Translations under genes and position numbers: made by a program
The notes under the pieces: model-generated
The model's input: only the letters and a program-made list of their open reading frames with translations
What the model was told of the DNA's origin: nothing
The model's database searches: none
Shown: piece after piece, positions 48,870-58,114 of the stretch
Position numbering within the stretch: the first letter of the stretch is position 1
Layout of the letters: each line of letters starts with the position of its first letter
DNA from: Clostridia bacterium
Lineage (GTDB): Bacteria; Bacillota; Clostridia; Oscillospirales; Acutalibacteraceae
Direction of reading: 5' to 3'
Assembly (NCBI GenBank): GCA_017517665.1
Contig: JAFWYP010000018.1
Location: 1 to 64,000, forward strand
Length of the DNA: 64,000 nucleotides

Positions 48870-50271
48870 TTGTATTCTCCCTGCGTTCTGTAAGCTCTTT
48901 TATAATCTTATCCTTCTTTTTGCCCGTGTAATCATTGAAGAACATCGGGATTGCACACAGAGCAAGGCTGACAGCGGGGATGATTGAAATCATTATGAAC
49001 ATACCCCTGAGAGTTTCGTCAGACTGAGCCTGCGCGAGCTCGATTGTTACTCCGAAATCATTCTTAGCCTTGATGGGTTCAACATAATTATAGGCTTCGA
49101 GCACAAAGCTTGTGATAAGGGTTGAAATACCTGCGGTAAGCTTGCTGATAAAGGTCTGCGATGCAAAGCAGATACCCTCTGAGCGTCTGCCTGTTTTCCA
49201 CTCAAGATAATCAACGCTGTCGCCAACCATTGCGTAGGTTATAACATTGAAAATTCCCAGAGGAAGACCTACGATTGCAAGTACGGCAAGAAGTGCATAG
49301 AAATTACTGTAGCCCATGAAATAGAGAATAACATGGAGAACTGCTCCGAAAAGGGCGGAGCCGATATAAATCTGCTTTAACGAAAACTTTTTGCGGAGCA
49401 TGGGCATAACAAGCATCGCTATCATCATACCTGCACCGATTGCAACGGTCATAACAACCTGAACAGAGCCGTGAGGAACGATGCCCGAATCCTGAATAAG
49501 ATATGTTGCGATATATGAACCCGAGGTCTGCGCCATAAGCATTGCCGAACCGAGAATGCTTGCGGCAATAAGAAGAAGCAACGGCTTATTCTTTGTGTAT
49601 GCCGAAACAACCTCTTTTACAGTAACTTTATCTTTGGGAGGCTGTTCAACCTTTTCTTTTGTGCCGAAAAAGGCAAGCAGAGAAATCATTGAACCGACGA
49701 TGCCGAAAATAAGACCGCCTGCAAAGTAACCCTTTGTTATGCCGAGAGACGATGTGCGGAGCACGGGAATGAGAACCGTGGGAAGAATGCCGCCGATTGT
49801 GCTGCCTATTCTGGCGATTGAAAGGAATTTGTTGCGTTCGTTTTCGAGAGGAGTAACAACAGCGCTCAGTCCCCAGAACGGAACATCCTGAATCGTAAAA
49901 CAAATGCCCCAGATTATGTAAGTTATTGCGGCATAAGCGACCTTTGCACCGTAGCTCTGAAAACCGGGAACGGTGAAAAGCGCTATGGTTGAAGCCATAA
50001 TAAGGAATGGCGAGAAAAGAAGATAGGGGCGGAGCTTACCGAATTTGGTTTTTGTTCTGTCAGCAATCATACCCATTACGGGGTCGTTTGCCGCATCGAA
50101 AATTCTTGCAGCGAAGATAATCCAGCCTGCGTGCGTTGCCTGAATACCGGCAGCATCGGTATAGAAAATAAGCAGGAAGGTTGACATAAGAGTGTATATC
50201 ATACTTCTGCCGAAAGCTGAGGTCGCAAACGAGGCTATTTCGCTTGTTTTGAGATATTTCTTTTCCATCAT
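48856..50271 (-). CDS. GPH-family sugar:cation symporter
   Basis: The 471-residue protein has twelve predicted membrane helices and the MelB/XynP (glycoside-pentoside-hexuronide:cation) family motifs DAANDPVMGMIADRTKTKFG then KLRPYLLFSP, WGLSAVVTPLENERNKFLSI and GDSVDYLEWKTGRRSEGICF. It imports a sugar or glycoside with H+ or Na+. Its placement before araD points to a pentose or pentoside substrate. It starts inside the end of the upstream HEYGH protein gene (4-base overlap). Confidence 0.93.
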   Translation of the reverse strand: MMEKKYLKTSEIASFATSAFGRSMIYTLMSTFLLIFYTDAAGIQATHAGWIIFAARIFDAANDPVMGMIADRTKTKFGKLRPYLLFSPFLIMASTIALFTVPGFQSYGAKVAYAAITYIIWGICFTIQDVPFWGLSAVVTPLENERNKFLSIARIGSTIGGILPTVLIPVLRTSSLGITKGYFAGGLIFGIVGSMISLLAFFGTKEKVEQPPKDKVTVKEVVSAYTKNKPLLLLIAASILGSAMLMAQTSGSYIATYLIQDSGIVPHGSVQVVMTVAIGAGMMIAMLVMPMLRKKFSLKQIYIGSALFGAVLHVILYFMGYSNFYALLAVLAIVGLPLGIFNVITYAMVGDSVDYLEWKTGRRSEGICFASQTFISKLTAGISTLITSFVLEAYNYVEPIKAKNDFGVTIELAQAQSDETLRGMFIMISIIPAVSLALCAIPMFFNDYTGKKKDKIIKELTERRENTNVNA

Positions 50272-50810
50272 TTACTCCTTTTTCTTCCTTTTATGTCTTT
50301 ACGGCTGTTTCTGTTGGGATACATGGGCTTTCCGTATTTACCTCTGTTTATGAGTTCGTCGGTGAGGAAACGCTCTTTTGTTGCCCATGCGCCGCACTCA
50401 TTTGACCAGCCTTCGCAGTATGCTCTGTAGTACGAAACACCTTTTGTTTTACGGAGCTTCACAAAATACGGAAGATTGCACCAGACAACAGAGGGGATTG
50501 CGATAACAAAGAGCCAGAGAGGTCCGAGAATGAGCGATTGCACGGTATGACCGTATTCATGGATTTTTGTGTCATGAAGTTTGTCGCCGTCTCTGCTTTT
50601 ATTAATGAAAATGAACATTCCGAGCGAAACGCCGCCGAAATTCTTTTTGTCGATATATGTTACCAATGCGTTGTGATACCATTCGCTTTCTGCGCCTTTT
50701 GATTTTTGTATCGCAAGCATGATAAGACCGATGATGTTCTGCACTATCGCATAAGTAAACTGCCAGAAATAAAAAAGAATTGATTTCAGGATTTTCAAAC
50801 AATCACCCAC
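50268..50810 (-). CDS. Membrane protein with HEYGH motif
   Basis: The product is up to 180 residues, from the GTG at 50810. A TTG at 50798 with GGTGAT upstream is an alternative start. It has membrane helices at about 8-32 and 115-132, and between them TKIHEYGHTVQSLILGPLWL. HEYGH fits the HExxH zinc-protease core, but no third ligand or GluZincin follow-up is obvious. The C-terminus is basic. The function is unknown. The 4-base overlap with the symporter suggests a shared transcript. Confidence 0.7.
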   Translation of the reverse strand: MGDCLKILKSILFYFWQFTYAIVQNIIGLIMLAIQKSKGAESEWYHNALVTYIDKKNFGGVSLGMFIFINKSRDGDKLHDTKIHEYGHTVQSLILGPLWLFVIAIPSVVWCNLPYFVKLRKTKGVSYYRAYCEGWSNECGAWATKERFLTDELINRGKYGKPMYPNRNSRKDIKGRKRSK

Positions 50811-50887
50811 TTTAAATGTTTATGATATTCTACCATAAATACGTTGATAATGCAAGAACTATATATTAATTATAATCTTTATAAATG

Positions 50888-50916
50888 TTGACATTGCGGA
50901 AATCTTGTGTTATACT
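50888..50916 (+). promoter_or_regulatory. ileS promoter
   Basis: TTGACA (50888-50893) and TATACT (50911-50916) have a 17 base spacer. The leader to the ileS start is about 85 nt, too short for a T-box. It contains a small stem (GTGCGGT / ACCGCAT, 50938-50958). Confidence 0.8.
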
Positions 50917-51007
50917 TTTTCAGCATATAATCGGTTCGTGCGGTCTTTTTTACCGCATAAAATCAAGGAAATTATCAAGATTTTCAAATAAATCGGAGGA
51001 ATGCAGA

Positions 51008-54000
51008 ATGTACGAAAAAGTTTCATCGAATTTCGATTTCGTCACCAGAGAAAAAGCCGTGCTTGATTTCTGGAAAGAAAACAAGATTTTCGAGAAGAGC
51101 ATCGAAGAAAGAAAAGGCTGTCCCACATATACTTTCTATGACGGCCCTCCCACAGCCAACGGCAAGCCTCATATCGGTCACGTTCTGACCCGCGTTATCA
51201 AGGATATGATTCCCAGATACCGCACAATGAAAGGCTACATGGTTCCCAGAAAAGCAGGCTGGGATACCCACGGTCTCCCCGTTGAGCTTGAAATAGAAAA
51301 AGAACTCGGCATCAACGGTAAGGAACAGATTGAAAATTACGGCCTTGAACCCTTCATCGGCAGATGCAAGGAAAGCGTTTGGAAATACAAGGGAATGTGG
51401 GAAGATTTCTCCGGTACCGTCGGCTTCTGGGCAGACATGGACGACCCCTATGTTACTTATCACAACAGCTATATCGAATCAATCTGGTGGTCACTCAAAG
51501 AAATCTGGAACAAAGGACTTCTTTACAAAGGCTTCAAGATTGTTCCCTACTGCCCCCGCTGCGGAACTCCTCTTTCATCCCACGAGGTTGCACAGGGCTA
51601 CAAGGCTGTAAAAGAGCGTTCGGCAGTTGTAAGATTCAAGGTTGTGGGCGAAGATGCATATTTCCTTGCATGGACAACCACTCCCTGGACACTTCCCTCA
51701 AACTGCGCACTCTGCGTAAACCCCGAAGAAACTTACTGCAAGGTTAAGGCTGCAGACGGTTATACCTACTACATGGCAAAGGCTCTTCTTGACAACGTTC
51801 TCGGTTCACTCGGCGACAAGGAAAACGGCGTTGCTGCCTATGAAATCCTTGAAACATACAAGGGAACAGACCTTGAATACAAGGAATACGAACCTCTTTT
51901 TGCTTGTGCAGGCGATGTTGCAAAGAAGCAGAATAAGAAGGCTCACTTTGTAACCGTTGACAATTATGTTACCATGTCCGACGGTACAGGTATCGTTCAC
52001 ATTGCACCCGCATTCGGTGAAGACGACGCAAAGGTCGGCAGAAGCTATGACCTTCCCTTTGTTCAGTTTGTTGACGGCAAGGGTAACATGACCGAAGAAA
52101 CACCCTATGCCGGTATGTTCGTTAAAGATGCAGACCCCAAAATCCTCGTTGACCTCGACAGCGAAGGCAAGCTCTTCTCTGCACCCAAGTTTGAGCATGA
52201 CTATCCCTTCTGCTGGAGATGCGACACTCCGCTTATCTACTATGCAAGAGAATCCTGGTTCATAAAGATGACAGCCGTTAAGGATAATCTTGTCAAGAAC
52301 AACAACACCGTTAACTGGATTCCCGAAAGCATCGGCAAGGGCAGATTCGGCGACTGGCTTGAGAATATTCAGGACTGGGGCATCAGCCGTAACCGTTACT
52401 GGGGTACTCCCCTCAACATCTGGGAATGCGAATGCGGCCACAGACATTCAATCGGTTCAATCGAAGAACTCAAGTCAATGAGCAGCAATTGTCCCGATGA
52501 TATTGAGCTTCACCGTCCGTTCATCGACGATGTAACAATCAAGTGCGAAAAGTGCGGCAAAGAAATGAAGCGCGTCCCCGAGGTTATCGACTGTTGGTAC
52601 GATTCAGGCGCAATGCCCTTCGCACAGCACCACTATCCGTTTGAAAACAAAGACCTCTTTGAACAGCAGTTCCCCGCAGAGTTTATCTCCGAGGCTGTTG
52701 ACCAGACAAGAGGCTGGTTCTATTCTCTCATGGCAATCTCAACCCTTCTCTTTGACAAGTCCCCGTATAAGAACGTTATCGTTCTCGGTCTTGTTCAGGA
52801 CGAAAACGGTCAGAAGATGTCAAAATCCAAGGGTAATGCGGTTGACCCGTTTGATGCTCTTGCAAAGCACGGCGCAGACGCCATCCGTTGGTATTTCTAC
52901 ACCAACTCTGCACCCTGGCTTCCCAACCGTTTCCACGACAATGCGGTTGTTGAAGGCAAGCGTAAATTCATGGGTACTCTCTGGAATACCTATGCTTTCT
53001 ATGTTCTTTATGCGAACATTGACAAGTTCAATCCCGCAGAGCATGAGCTTGATTATGACAAGCTTTCCATCATGGATAAGTGGCTTCTTTCAAAGCTCAA
53101 CACGCTCATTGATACAGTTGACGGTTATCTTGACAGCTACTCAATTCCCGAAGCTGCAAAGGCACTCCAGAGCTTCGTTGACGATATGAGTAACTGGTAT
53201 GTACGCCGCGGCAGAGAACGTTTCTGGGCACAGGGTCTTGAGCAGGATAAGATTAATGCTTACATGACTCTTTACACAGCTCTTGTAACAGTTGTCAAGC
53301 TTGCTGCTCCCATGATTCCCTTCATGGCAGAAGATATCTACCGCAATCTTGTATGCAACGTTGATAAGAATGCTCCCATCAGTGTTCACCTTTGCGATTA
53401 TCCCGTTTCGGATGCAAAGCTCATCAATGCAGACCTTGAAGCTTCAATGGACGAAGTTCTCAACATCGTTGTTCTCGGACGTGCGGCAAGAAACACCGCA
53501 AACATCAAGAACAGACAGCCTCTCGGCAAGATTTATGCAACAGCTGCAAAGGCACTTGACAGAGATTTCTGTGAAATCATTGAGGATGAACTCAATGTTA
53601 AGTCACTTGAATTCGTAACCGACTCTTCGGGCTATGTTTCCTACAGCTTCAAGCCTCAGCTTAAGACTCTCGGACCCAAGTACGGCAAGCTTCTCGGTGC
53701 TATCAGAAATCACCTTGCTTCTCTTGACGGCTCAGCTGCAAAGAAAGAGCTTGACGAAAAGGGCACAATCAGCTTCACCGCAGACGGCACAGAAATTGCT
53801 CTTGCAGTTGAAGACCTCCTTATCGAAACCGTGCAGAAGGAAGGCTACCACGCAGAAAGCGGCAACGGTGTAACAGTTGTTCTCGATACAAACCTTACCG
53901 ATGAGCTTATTGAAGAAGGCTTCGTGAGAGAGCTTGTTTCAAAGATTCAGACTATGCGTAAGGATGCAGGCTTTGAGGTTATGGACACCATTAAGATTTA

Positions 54001-54163
54001 TGTAAGCGGCAACGAAAAGATTGAAGCAATTTTCAGTAAGAATGCCGACGGAATCAAGAAGGATGTTCTCGCAACCGATATCATCATTTCTGCAGGCGGC
54101 TCATTTGCCAAGGATTGGGATATCAACGGCGAAAAAGTAACCATGGGCGTTGAAAAGAACTGA
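51008..54163 (+). CDS. ileS: Isoleucyl-tRNA synthetase
   Basis: The start at 51008 (GGAGGA eight bases upstream) gives 1051 residues, about 100 more than typical bacterial IleS. It has the HIGH-type motif in GPPTANGKPHIGHVLTRVIK, an editing (CP1) domain with WTTTPWTLPSN and DGTGIVHIAPAFGEDDAKVG, KMSKSKGN, and a long C-terminal anticodon domain. Length and motifs match the clade-2 (eukaryote-like) IleS of Clostridia, which is typically less sensitive to mupirocin. It has its own promoter and a terminator. Confidence 0.97.
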   Translation: MYEKVSSNFDFVTREKAVLDFWKENKIFEKSIEERKGCPTYTFYDGPPTANGKPHIGHVLTRVIKDMIPRYRTMKGYMVPRKAGWDTHGLPVELEIEKELGINGKEQIENYGLEPFIGRCKESVWKYKGMWEDFSGTVGFWADMDDPYVTYHNSYIESIWWSLKEIWNKGLLYKGFKIVPYCPRCGTPLSSHEVAQGYKAVKERSAVVRFKVVGEDAYFLAWTTTPWTLPSNCALCVNPEETYCKVKAADGYTYYMAKALLDNVLGSLGDKENGVAAYEILETYKGTDLEYKEYEPLFACAGDVAKKQNKKAHFVTVDNYVTMSDGTGIVHIAPAFGEDDAKVGRSYDLPFVQFVDGKGNMTEETPYAGMFVKDADPKILVDLDSEGKLFSAPKFEHDYPFCWRCDTPLIYYARESWFIKMTAVKDNLVKNNNTVNWIPESIGKGRFGDWLENIQDWGISRNRYWGTPLNIWECECGHRHSIGSIEELKSMSSNCPDDIELHRPFIDDVTIKCEKCGKEMKRVPEVIDCWYDSGAMPFAQHHYPFENKDLFEQQFPAEFISEAVDQTRGWFYSLMAISTLLFDKSPYKNVIVLGLVQDENGQKMSKSKGNAVDPFDALAKHGADAIRWYFYTNSAPWLPNRFHDNAVVEGKRKFMGTLWNTYAFYVLYANIDKFNPAEHELDYDKLSIMDKWLLSKLNTLIDTVDGYLDSYSIPEAAKALQSFVDDMSNWYVRRGRERFWAQGLEQDKINAYMTLYTALVTVVKLAAPMIPFMAEDIYRNLVCNVDKNAPISVHLCDYPVSDAKLINADLEASMDEVLNIVVLGRAARNTANIKNRQPLGKIYATAAKALDRDFCEIIEDELNVKSLEFVTDSSGYVSYSFKPQLKTLGPKYGKLLGAIRNHLASLDGSAAKKELDEKGTISFTADGTEIALAVEDLLIETVQKEGYHAESGNGVTVVLDTNLTDELIEEGFVRELVSKIQTMRKDAGFEVMDTIKIYVSGNEKIEAIFSKNADGIKKDVLATDIIISAGGSFAKDWDINGEKVTMGVEKN

Positions 54164-54173
54164 ATGAAATAAT

Positions 54174-54207
54174 AAATCCCCGATGTTCATGCGAATGTCG
54201 GGGATTT
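54174..54207 (+). terminator. Stem-loop after ileS, probable terminator
   Basis: A perfect 10 bp stem (AAATCCCCGA at 54174-54183, TCGGGGATTT at 54198-54207) has a 14 nt loop. The trailing AGAGTG is not U-rich, so the 3' arm's own TTT gives only a weak terminator. Confidence 0.6.
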
Positions 54208-54224
54208 AGAGTGACGGAGATAAT

Positions 54225-54731
54225 ATGCAATATTACATAGGACAGTTTCTCGGCATTGTCGTCACAATAGGCGCGATTCTGACAATGCAGATAAAAAACA
54301 AAAAGCCGATGCTCATCGTTTCCGCAATAGTCAACGTGCTTTCGGCTCTTAATATTCTTCTTCTCGATAAATTCAGCTCGGGGGTTATAATCTGCTTCGT
54401 TGCCGTTTTTCAGATTCTCTTTTCTCTTTGGCACGAAAAAAAAGGCACGGATATTCCTCTTGCAGAAAAAATAATCTTCCTTGTACTCTATATTACAGGC
54501 GGTTTGCTCGGATTTGAAAAACCGATTGATATCCTTTCAATTATTGCCGCAGTTCTCTATATGCTTGCAATGATTCAGAAAAAGGAACAGCATATCAGAC
54601 TTTTTCTTCTCGGAAACATGGCAACGTGGACGGTTTATCACACAATTCTCGGTTCAACCGCCGTTTTTGCACAGCTTGCAGGCATAATATCCTCGCTTAT
54701 CGCACTTTACCGTTACAGAAAATCCAAATAA
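54225..54731 (+). CDS. YgjV-family inner membrane protein
   Basis: The 168-residue protein has about five membrane helices. It matches the Imp-YgjV (PF10688) family by length and by GQFLGIVVTIGAILTMQIKN near the start and NMATWTVYHTILGSTAVFAQ near the end. The family's function is unknown. The gene begins 61 bp after ileS and ends before a strong hairpin. The ATG is preceded by ACGGAG. Confidence 0.75.
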   Translation: MQYYIGQFLGIVVTIGAILTMQIKNKKPMLIVSAIVNVLSALNILLLDKFSSGVIICFVAVFQILFSLWHEKKGTDIPLAEKIIFLVLYITGGLLGFEKPIDILSIIAAVLYMLAMIQKKEQHIRLFLLGNMATWTVYHTILGSTAVFAQLAGIISSLIALYRYRKSK

Positions 54732-54736
54732 AAATC

Positions 54737-54770
54737 AAGGCTTGTACAGTTTTATACCGTACAAGCCTTC
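54737..54770. terminator. Bidirectional intrinsic terminator
   Basis: A perfect 11 bp stem (AAGGCTTGTAC at 54737-54747, GTACAAGCCTT at 54759-54769) is followed by CTTTATTAT. It lies between ygjV and the convergent ddh gene. Confidence 0.85.
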
Positions 54771-54774
54771 TTTA

Positions 54775-55761
54775 TTATAACAGTTTCTTGCGGAGTTCAG
54801 CCGCATCTGTTGCAGAAAGGTATGCGGGAGGAATGTCAAACATTGTTTTGCAGCCTGTCATGCCTTCGTTCTTCATGCGGTAAGCTGCCCTTGCAGAGGC
54901 GGCAATAACGCTTGCTGTGAATTCAGGGTTTGAATCGAGCTTGAGGCTGTATTCAATGACGTGGTTATGCTCGTCATTCCAGCCTGTCTTGCCTGTTCTG
55001 ATAACAAATCCGCCGTGAGGAATTCCGCTGTGGTCGCGGTCAAGCTCTTCCTTTGAAATGAAGTGAACAATCGTGTTGTAATCTGCAAAATAGTTGGGCA
55101 TATTCACGATTTCGCTCTCAATTCTCGCCTTGTCTGCGCCTTCTTCAGCAACAACGAAGCATTCTCTGATATGCTTGTCACGAACGGCAAGCTCGGGATT
55201 TGAACCGCTTCTTACAGCTTCAAGTGCCGCATCAACGGGAATTGTGTACTGCTTTGCATCCGTAACGCCTTCAATTCTTCTGATTGCATCGGAATGACCC
55301 TGACTTACGCCCTTGCCCCAGAAAGTATAGTCTTTTCCGTCGGGAAGAATAGCGTTTGCATAAAGACGGCTGAGAGAAAACATACCGGGGTCCCATCCGC
55401 ATGAGATAACGGCGATGTTTTTGCCTTCCTTTGCCGCCGCATCAACAGCCTCAAAATGCTCGGGGATTTTTGCATGGGTATCAAAGCTGTCAACAACGGT
55501 GAAATGCTTTGCATATGCGGGAGTCTGCACGGGAAGGTCGGTTGCGCTTCCGCCGCAGAGAATAAGCACATCAATTTTATCGGTGAAATTCATTATTTCA
55601 TCCGCATGGTAAACCTTTGCGGTTTCTGTCAATATTTTAACTGTTTCGGGATTTCTGCGTGAAAAAACCGCAACAAGCTCAAGGTCGCTGTTTTTCTTGA
55701 CGGCGCATTCGATTCCTCTGCCGAGATTGCCGTAACCCATAATTCCTATACGAATGCTCAA
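54775..55761 (-). CDS. ddh: meso-Diaminopimelate D-dehydrogenase
   Basis: The 328-residue NADPH enzyme makes meso-diaminopimelate directly from tetrahydrodipicolinate, for lysine and peptidoglycan. It has the Rossmann start IGIMGYGNLGRGIECAVKKN, LCGGSATDLP, ISCGWDPGMFSLSRL and FWGKGVSQGHSDAIRRIEGV, all typical of Ddh. A TTG start at 55761 with AAAGGAGAG upstream is used. It is monocistronic. This indicates that the organism can use the single-step dehydrogenase route. Confidence 0.95.
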   Translation of the reverse strand: MSIRIGIMGYGNLGRGIECAVKKNSDLELVAVFSRRNPETVKILTETAKVYHADEIMNFTDKIDVLILCGGSATDLPVQTPAYAKHFTVVDSFDTHAKIPEHFEAVDAAAKEGKNIAVISCGWDPGMFSLSRLYANAILPDGKDYTFWGKGVSQGHSDAIRRIEGVTDAKQYTIPVDAALEAVRSGSNPELAVRDKHIRECFVVAEEGADKARIESEIVNMPNYFADYNTIVHFISKEELDRDHSGIPHGGFVIRTGKTGWNDEHNHVIEYSLKLDSNPEFTASVIAASARAAYRMKNEGMTGCKTMFDIPPAYLSATDAAELRKKLL

Positions 55762-55936
55762 TTTAACTCTCTCCTTTTCATATCATCCATATGATTTGCA
55801 ATTATAACACAGAATTTTGAAAAATGATATAAATTATTTTAAAAAATTTATAATAAAAAGGGATGAATTTTTGTATAAAGTATGATATATTTATAACGTA
55901 TAATTATAATCATTAATATGAAAGTGAGAGATTTTA

Positions 55937-58114
55937 TTGGCAAAAACTCTTGTTTTAACCGAAAAGCCGTCTGTTGCAAGGGATATCGCCCGTGTGCTCG
56001 GATGCAAGAAAAACGGAAACGGCTGTATAATCGGTGATAAATATATCATCACATGGGCGCTGGGTCATCTTGTCACTCTTGCCGACCCTGAAGCCTATGA
56101 CAACAAATATAAAACATGGCGCATGGAGGATTTGCCCATGCTGCCGAACAACATGAAACTTGTTGTTATCGGTCAGACCTCAAAGCAATTCAAGGCTGTA
56201 AGCTCTCTTCTCGGCAGTAACGAGGTTGATAGGGTTGTTATTGCAACCGATGCGGGCCGTGAGGGCGAGCTTGTCGCACGCTGGATAATCAAAAAAGCAA
56301 ACTGCAGAAAACCCATGATGCGTCTGTGGATTTCTTCGCAGACCGATAAAGCGATAAAAGAAGGCTTTGCCGCGCTTAAACCTGCTTCACAGTACGATAA
56401 TCTTTACAGAAGCGCGCAGTGCAGAGCCGAGGCGGACTGGCTTATCGGTCTGAATGTCAGCCGTGCTCTCACCTGCAAACATAACGCACAGCTTTCCGCA
56501 GGCAGAGTTCAGACTCCGACTCTTGCCATGATAGTGAAGCGTGAAGAAGAAATCCTTAAATTCCGCCCCAAGGATTATTTCACCGTAAAGGCAGATTTTG
56601 ACGGATTTTCCGCAATATATAAAGATTCACGCAATCAGGCAAGGTTCTTTGATGCCGCGGCGGCGCAGGCGGTTGCAGATGCCGTCAAAGGTCAGAGAGG
56701 CAGTCTTTCCGAAGTTAAGAAGACCTATAAATTCAAATCTCCCCCTGCTGCATACGACCTGACAGAGCTTCAGAGGGATGCCAACAAAAAATACGGCTAT
56801 TCCGCAAAACAGACTCTTTCGCTCATGCAGAGTCTTTACGAAACACATAAGCTTCTCACTTATCCGAGAACGGACTCGAGATATATAACAAAAGACGTTG
56901 CCGCAACTCTTCCTGAAAGACTGCGTGCAATAGCAATCGGACCCTATAAAGATTTTGCAAATGCAATTCTGCGTTCAAAACCCATTTCCACAAAATATAT
57001 TGTAAACGATGCAAAGGTGACAGACCACCATGCAATTATTCCCACGGAGCAATATGTTGACCTCAACAAGCTCACCCGTGAAGAAAGACATATCTATGAT
57101 TTGGTTGTGCGCCGTTTTCTTGCCGTACTCAGCGCACCGTTTGAATATGACGAAATGCAGGTTACCGTAACAATCGGTAAGCATAAATTCTACACAAAGG
57201 GTCAGGCTGTCAAATTCGCAGGCTGGAAAGCTCTCTACGATTCATCGCTCAATGATGATGACGACGGCGATGATGATGTTGTTTCACAGCAGCTTCCCGC
57301 ACTTTCGCAGGGTCAGCCTGTATTCCCGAGGAGTGTCAGAATTGTTGCAGGCAAAACAACTCCCCCTGCAAGATACACCGAAGCAACTCTTCTTTCCGCT
57401 ATGGAAAATCCGACGGGTCAGGTTGATGACGGCTCGCTCAGGGATGCACTTAAAACCGCAGGCGGTCTCGGCACTCCTGCCACAAGAGCTGACATAATCG
57501 AAAAACTATTCGATTCTTTTTGCGTTGAACGCAGAGGAAAAGAGATATTCCCCACCTCAAAGGGCAAACAGCTTATTGAAATCGTTCCGCCCGACCTCAA
57601 ATCCGCAGAGCTTACCGCAAGATGGGAGCAAAGGCTTTCGTTGATTGCAAAAGGCGGTGCGGATAACAAAAAATTTATTGAAGAAATGCGTGCGTATGCA
57701 ACGTCGCTCGTTTCATCCGTAAAATCAAGCGATTCAAAATACAGACATGACAATATGACAATGGAAGTCTGCCCCGAATGCGGCAAATATCTGCTTGAGG
57801 TCAACGGCAAGAAGGGCAAAATGCTCGTTTGTCAGGACAGAGAATGCGGCTACCGCAAGAGCATTTCGGTTGTTACAAATGCAAGATGCCCCGAATGCCA
57901 TAAAAAGCTTGAAATGCGCGGAGAAGGCGACAAAAAGTCCTTCTTCTGTGTCTGCGGCTACAGAGAAAAGCTTTCGGATTTTGAAAAGAGAAAAGAAAGC
58001 TCGGGTGCAGGCAAAAGAGATGTTGCAAAATATATGCAGCAGCAATCGAAACAAAAAACCGCAAGCAATCCTCTTGCCGACCAGCTTGCAAAATGGATGG
58101 AGGAAAACAAATGA
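55937..58114 (+). CDS. topB: DNA topoisomerase III
   Basis: The 725-residue type IA topoisomerase has the Toprim domain (LVLTEKPSVARDIARVLG, VIATDAGREGELVARWI), SAGRVQTPTLAMI and the active-site LLTYPRTDSRYI with Tyr309. The C-terminus has two zinc ribbons (CPECGKYLLEV...CQDREC, and CPECHKKLEM...CVC). It decatenates and relaxes DNA. The TTG start has AGTGAGAG upstream. Clostridia often carry such TopB homologues on integrative elements, but this one is among core genes. Its end overlaps the next gene by 4 bases. Confidence 0.95.
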   Translation: MAKTLVLTEKPSVARDIARVLGCKKNGNGCIIGDKYIITWALGHLVTLADPEAYDNKYKTWRMEDLPMLPNNMKLVVIGQTSKQFKAVSSLLGSNEVDRVVIATDAGREGELVARWIIKKANCRKPMMRLWISSQTDKAIKEGFAALKPASQYDNLYRSAQCRAEADWLIGLNVSRALTCKHNAQLSAGRVQTPTLAMIVKREEEILKFRPKDYFTVKADFDGFSAIYKDSRNQARFFDAAAAQAVADAVKGQRGSLSEVKKTYKFKSPPAAYDLTELQRDANKKYGYSAKQTLSLMQSLYETHKLLTYPRTDSRYITKDVAATLPERLRAIAIGPYKDFANAILRSKPISTKYIVNDAKVTDHHAIIPTEQYVDLNKLTREERHIYDLVVRRFLAVLSAPFEYDEMQVTVTIGKHKFYTKGQAVKFAGWKALYDSSLNDDDDGDDDVVSQQLPALSQGQPVFPRSVRIVAGKTTPPARYTEATLLSAMENPTGQVDDGSLRDALKTAGGLGTPATRADIIEKLFDSFCVERRGKEIFPTSKGKQLIEIVPPDLKSAELTARWEQRLSLIAKGGADNKKFIEEMRAYATSLVSSVKSSDSKYRHDNMTMEVCPECGKYLLEVNGKKGKMLVCQDRECGYRKSISVVTNARCPECHKKLEMRGEGDKKSFFCVCGYREKLSDFEKRKESSGAGKRDVAKYMQQQSKQKTASNPLADQLAKWMEENK

